This document shows, piece after piece, positions 59,534 through 64,000 of a DNA stretch of 64,000 bases; the stretch's first letter is position 1, and each line of letters opens with the position of its first letter. This DNA is from Lasiosphaeris hirsuta. Lineage: Eukaryota > Ascomycota > Sordariomycetes > Sordariales > Lasiosphaeriaceae. The translations under genes and the position numbers were made by a program. Location: contig JAUKUA010000007.1 of NCBI GenBank assembly GCA_030549175.1, positions 3,534,001 to 3,598,000 on the forward strand, given 5' to 3'. A model generated the notes under the pieces. That model was given only the letters and a program-made list of their open reading frames with translations, was not told the DNA's origin and did no database searches.

Positions 59534-62500
59534 TCACTGGGGCCGCTGTCCTGAGAACTTACCCTGAGGCTGTTGTGTTGCATAGACGGGTTGCTGGTAC
59601 GGCATCCCCGGGCTCATTCCGTAGCCAGCTGGTTGGCCTTGGTGCGAGCCCTGGTGGGCCATCATTGTTGCCACTGGCCGGCCTGGGCTGGGGAATCCAT
59701 TCGATCCAGCCATAGGCTGAGGCGGAACTGGGCCAGCAGTCATAAATTGGGGATGGGTGGTATACATCGGAACTTGCGGCCCCGCCGGCACCATACCATT
59801 CGGACCCGACATAAACTGCGTTTGCATCATCATCGGAGCACCCATGTGATGGGGCTGCTGCGGCACAAATTGGGGGTTGTTGGAGAAGCTGCGGTACTGG
59901 CCCATCTGCGGCGCACCTGGGTTCATGTAAGGCTGCATCACAGGTTGTGTGTATTGCATTTGTCCAGGTGTTCCCATTGCCGGAGGGTATGCCATAGGCA
60001 CCTGCGTCATCCTGGGGGAGGCAAAGGACTGGGCCGAATTAGAATGCATCATCCTATGATCGTCGCCGTTATTGTACGGGACATGGGGACCATGTGCGTG
60101 CTGGCCCGCGTGCATCTGCATCGGCTGCAGGTGAGGCGATTGCCTGGGTGGCATATTGGCGCCGTGTTGTAAGTGGAATGGTAGCTGATGCTGGTGTGGC
60201 GGTTGTGGCATAGAATGTGATGGGTTAGGCGTCGCAACTGCGGCGCTTGACAACGGCAACTTCTCAAAGTATTCTTTATAAGTCAGGAGCATCGTAGAGT
60301 CAGGCTTTTCGGAATCCTGGAGCTGCCTCCAGGTAGGCAGAGTATCGTAGGATGGTCTGAGACCATCATTGTCATCCCAGCCCTTCCGGCCTACAGCAGG
60401 AATAGCAGGTTGAATCGTCTCAATGTGGGAGAGGATCAGACATTTCTTGATATCGACAGCTTTTGTCTTGCGCCGTATCAACTGGCCTGCAACAGGTGCA
60501 GGCGGAACAGCGGCTTCAACAATATTGTTCACCGAAGATCGGGGGCTAGAGCCCTGGCTGGGACCGGCAGGTAGGAATGCAGGGGCAAAGGCGTTGGGCC
60601 TAAACTCGTTGCTGTTGGGATTGAGCTTGTTGCCGAGGAATGATGGCTGAAAGCCACTGACACGACGGTTAAAAGATGGGTCAGCATTGTTGGCAGGGCC
60701 CGTTGGCGGAGGGCGCATATCCTGAACGGGAGCGTGTTGTCCAACATGAGGGCTGTTCATCTTCTGCTGCTCTCGGATCCGCTGGGCAAGATGTCCAGTC
60801 TGCTGGGTAGGAGGCGCCAAGTGAGGGGGTGCCCGGTTGTTGTTTCCGTTGTACCGCTGATAATGAGGTTGGGGATTGTATGAGGCACGTGGGCCTGGGT
60901 GACGGCTCGGAACCCCGGATGGCGAGTTCGAATGCTGCTGCGGCGCGGACGGGCGCGCAGCGCTCCGAGGGTCAGCCGTCGTTGCAGCCGTTGTGGTGGG
61001 AGTTGGTTCAACAGGGACCTTGGTCTGAGTTTCCTTAGCCGCCGCCGCCGCCGCCTCCTTCTCCTTCTGTGCGGCTTCAGCAGCCTTCTGTTTGGCAATT
61101 TCCTCGGCATTGCGCATGGCCTTCTCTTGAATCTGCTTCTGCTTCGCGGGGTCCTTGGCGATGATGGAGATCAGGTCCTTCGGGACAGGTGTTGACAGTT
61201 TGAAGGTATTAGAAAAGTTCTTCAACTCAATCAGCTTGACCTCCTTGTCGGCTTTCGCCTTGGTCACGCGAACTTTCTCGGTCATCAGCCGCTGCTGCGT
61301 GGCGAAAGACTTGAACGATTTCAAGACATCACGCTCAACAGTCGAGGTCGCACTGGGGGCTGGAGTGCTCTCCTTGGGGGTGGCGGTGCGACTAGTGGCG
61401 GCAGAAGGCCGAGCTGGTGTTGCAGTCTTGTCGGCCGGCTTCACGTCAGATACCGGTTTCTCCACCTTGCCCGCTGCCGTCTTGGTCTCGGCAGGTTTTT
61501 CCTCGAGCTTAGACTCGGCTGGTTTGACGTCCGTGGCCGGTGTCACAGGCGTCTTGCTGACCTGTGCTGCGACCTTTGACTCTTCGACCTTGGGCGCCGG
61601 CTGCGCAGGGGTTGGGGCAACCTTGAGCTGGGACGAAATGATAGCAGGGTCCACTGGGGCGCCCTTGACAGTAGCCTGACCGGTAGGTGCACGCCGAGCT
61701 GGAGGGGTGTATTTGAGATCACGGGTCGAAAGCGGCGGGAAGTCCTGTCTTCGGACACCACTATACCTATTAACGTGTTAGTTCGTGCTGGGTCGCTGGG
61801 TTAGCCAAAGGTGTGCATACTTCTCTTCCTCGTCCCTATTATCAGCACCACCCACGAAATCCATAATACGCTCCTCAGCGACATGGGCAGTCGCCGCAGT
61901 GCTTCGCTCAATCTCGCGCGCCTTTCTCTCCGCGGCAGCCATGCGCTCCTTGTGTTGCGGGTGGTTCTTGTCGATCGTCGTTGTGTAGATGCTCTCATCA
62001 TAATCTGACTTCAACCCAAAAAGACGCTCATTCTCGGCAAATTGGTCCCATCCGGCATTATTAGCCTTCTCCAGGCTGCCCTCCGTGTCATCAGTGGATT
62101 CGGGGACCCATGGCTTGAGAGCCCGCTCGGCTCCAAGGCGTGTGTTCGAGATGGCTGTGTCGGTTCGGAATGAGGAACGACTCCCTGTAACAAAGGCATC
62201 AGATATGGACCAACAAGGGGCACCGGCCCTAAACATACCATTGAGGGCCTTCCCGTCAACCTTGCCGGCGTTACCAGTCAAGACACGCGCATCAATGATA
62301 TCCTTCCGTTGAAACGACATTGTAGACTGCTGACTTCTACCAGCTCCGTTGGTTATATCTGCAGAATTGGGCGACTTCTTCTGCTGGACCATGGTAAGCC
62401 GACAGCTTGTCGACTCAGGCCCGTTGTTGTAGGTGCCCTCGAACTCAGCGCCGCTGGCGAGAGTGATGCGTACACGTTGGCCCTGCAATGAAATTGGTAA

Positions 62501-63197
62501 GATTACTTTCCAGTCCCCGGGGTAGATAGAGAAGGTTTCTAGGTGATTGGGATTATTGGGATTACGTTGGGGCTCATACAAGCCCACACATTTATTTTCA
62601 AGTCTGCTGACAGGGTCCGCAGTGGGCGAAATGGCAACGTAAACAAAAAGCTAAGACTAACCTCGCGGAGGGAGCTGGTTGCGGACTGCTTGCTCTGCAA
62701 ATTGAAGTTGTTCTGTGGAGTTTGCGATCGACCAGTGATGGGATTCTTGTTCGAGGTCCAGGCCTTCTGCTGCTGGACTGGAGGCTGTCTGCGCGGGCGT
62801 CAGTCAATTTCGGGGTCAACGGCTGCTTCCTGGGCGGAGCAGGCACAGCCAGCACGGAAGGCGATGCAGGTCTGAGATAAGGGAGCTGCAGGCTGAATGG
62901 ATGCTGCCACGACAAAAAGAGTGCAGAAGGGGAGAAGCAGGTGAGGGTGCGGAAAGGGGGTGGTCTTTGTTGTCGGGTGGATGCGAGGCTTAAAAAGTCG
63001 GGGGGGTGCGTGGGAAGGGGTCTCGTGTCTCACCTCGCTGTCGGATTAGAAGCGGTCGCCTCTGACGGTCTCCCTCGCTGGTCGCTGAGTTTGCTGCTGT
63101 AGGAAGGTCGCGAGGTGGGCGACTTGATGTCGGGTGTGGTCGATTGAGATGCTGACGGAGAAGAGGTGGGTTTTGAGGTCGACGATCGGTCGTCCAT
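59534..63197 (-). CDS. PBP1: ataxin-2/Pbp1 homologue (poly(A)-binding-protein-binding protein)
   Basis: It binds Pab1 and acts in mRNA poly(A)-tail control, stress granules and TORC1 signalling. Five exons keep phase: 63197-63034, 62789-62663, 62482-62239, 62184-61821 and 61766-59534, giving 1043 residues. Exon 2 codes QQQKAWTSNKNPITGRSQ, exon 3 the Lsm-like domain (VRITLASGAEFEGTYNN), and exon 4 the LsmAD region (WDQFAENERLFGLKSDYDES). The junction to exon 5 reads EEKYSGVRRQDFPPL. A PAM2 motif that contacts the MLLE domain of Pab1 is visible (KLNPNSNEFRPNAFAPAF). The rest is Pro/Gln/Met-rich and probably disordered. Intron 3 is 54 nt with no stop, so its retention would insert 18 residues. 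The last codons contain GGTAAGT, a strong donor; a further short 3' exon is possible, and the C-terminus is therefore uncertain. Confidence 0.85.
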
Positions 63198-64000
63198 GCT
63201 TCCTGTACGCTTCCAGTGAGCGCTGGTCGCACTTTTGGAAACTTTGGGGGAAGAGGTGCGGGCGGGAAAGATGGCGCGGAAGCGGCAGAGGTGTTTGTAT
63301 GAATTGGGCGAATCAGAGGGCCCAGGTCGTGCGACTTGGTTGAATGGTGGGTTGGATGTGCACCAGCGACAGATCGATTTGCATGGGCCCGGGGTGGTCA
63401 GTAACGACGGCTGCCACGCTACGAGATCTGGCTGGGGGCCGTCGCTGCTGGCTGCTTGCTGGAGGCTGTGTTGGATGCCGCGCCGAAGGGGAAAAGACTA
63501 AGGTGGCACAATGAATTTCGTCAAGCAAAATAAACGAAATCCGTGCTCGAAGACGTACAACAGGCGCATCGATGCCCTCCCGTATCTGTCTTGCGGTGCA
63601 CGATGCCGAGCTGGCGAGCTGGACGCTAGGATGTTGATGCAGGGCAGGAGAGCCAAAAGCCGTGGGATCCCAACGAGCCAAGTTAGAGAGCAAGAGCGGG
63701 CCGGCGCCTTACGGCTTGGCGATGGTGCTGATTGCGATGTAGACGAGTCGAGACGAAGCTGTACAATCGTCGCTGTGCTTGTTCTTCTTGTTTTGGAATT
63801 GCTTTGCCGACAGAGGGCTGGCGGCCTTTGGGCGGGGAAAGCAGAAAGCTCGACGGAGAGCTGTTGCACGAGGGCGAAGCCCAGAAGGGACGGGCGCGGC
63901 CAACAGACTGAGCGTGCGGGTTTACGGTTTGTTGGGTCGAAGGAGGGCTTGTTTCCGAGGCCGAGGTATGGGAAAGTCCACGTAAAAAGAGCCAGGAAGA
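63198..64000. other. promoter/leader side of PBP1, no other gene seen
   Basis: This is sequence upstream of the PBP1 start. ORFs on both strands lack motifs. A gene on the far side of the window edge cannot be excluded. Confidence 0.4.

Overview
This window looks like nuclear DNA of a filamentous ascomycete, most likely a Sordariomycete. Genes carry short introns with GT..AG ends and CTRAY-type branch points, coding DNA is GC-rich, and the gene content is fungal: three Zn2Cys6 transcription factors, an AA11 chitin monooxygenase, a STAND/NLR relic and an ataxin-2/Pbp1 homologue. No tRNA, rRNA, CRISPR array or intact transposon was recognised. Exon coordinates were worked out by hand from reading frame, splice motifs and phase.

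Left part (1-10 kb): a kynurenine formamidase-like alpha/beta hydrolase with a one-base frameshift, a small unknown gene, and then an accessory patch. The patch holds a decayed STAND/NACHT gene without its P-loop region, bracketed by two blocks of one degenerate repeat. Three diverged copies of another repeat and a truncated glutathione S-transferase follow. This is the only part that looks like a turnover region.

Middle (10-24 kb): a large intronless Zn2Cys6 regulator reads leftwards. Behind it lies about 10 kb in which I find no gene, rich in simple repeats and poly-C tracts. The adenine deaminase gene follows, with an 18-bp CGG-N6-CCG palindrome 0.43 kb upstream.

Right-centre (25-42 kb): a membrane-anchored hormone-sensitive-lipase-like hydrolase, a small secreted protein, a cysteine-rich single-pass surface protein, an unusual multi-pass membrane protein with a large C-terminal soluble region, and a second Zn2Cys6 regulator whose zinc cluster is assembled from 13-nt and 10-nt micro-exons.

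Right (43-64 kb): a third Zn2Cys6 regulator with a four-codon uORF, mitochondrial acetylornithine aminotransferase (arginine synthesis), an AA11 lytic polysaccharide monooxygenase with an X278-like tail, and a Pbp1/ataxin-2 homologue in five exons. The genes do not form an obvious biosynthetic cluster. They read as ordinary chromosomal genes with wide intergenic regions plus one small decayed self-recognition-type locus. Two of the three damaged loci show one-base losses at short homopolymers, so assembly error has to be excluded before biological decay is claimed for them.
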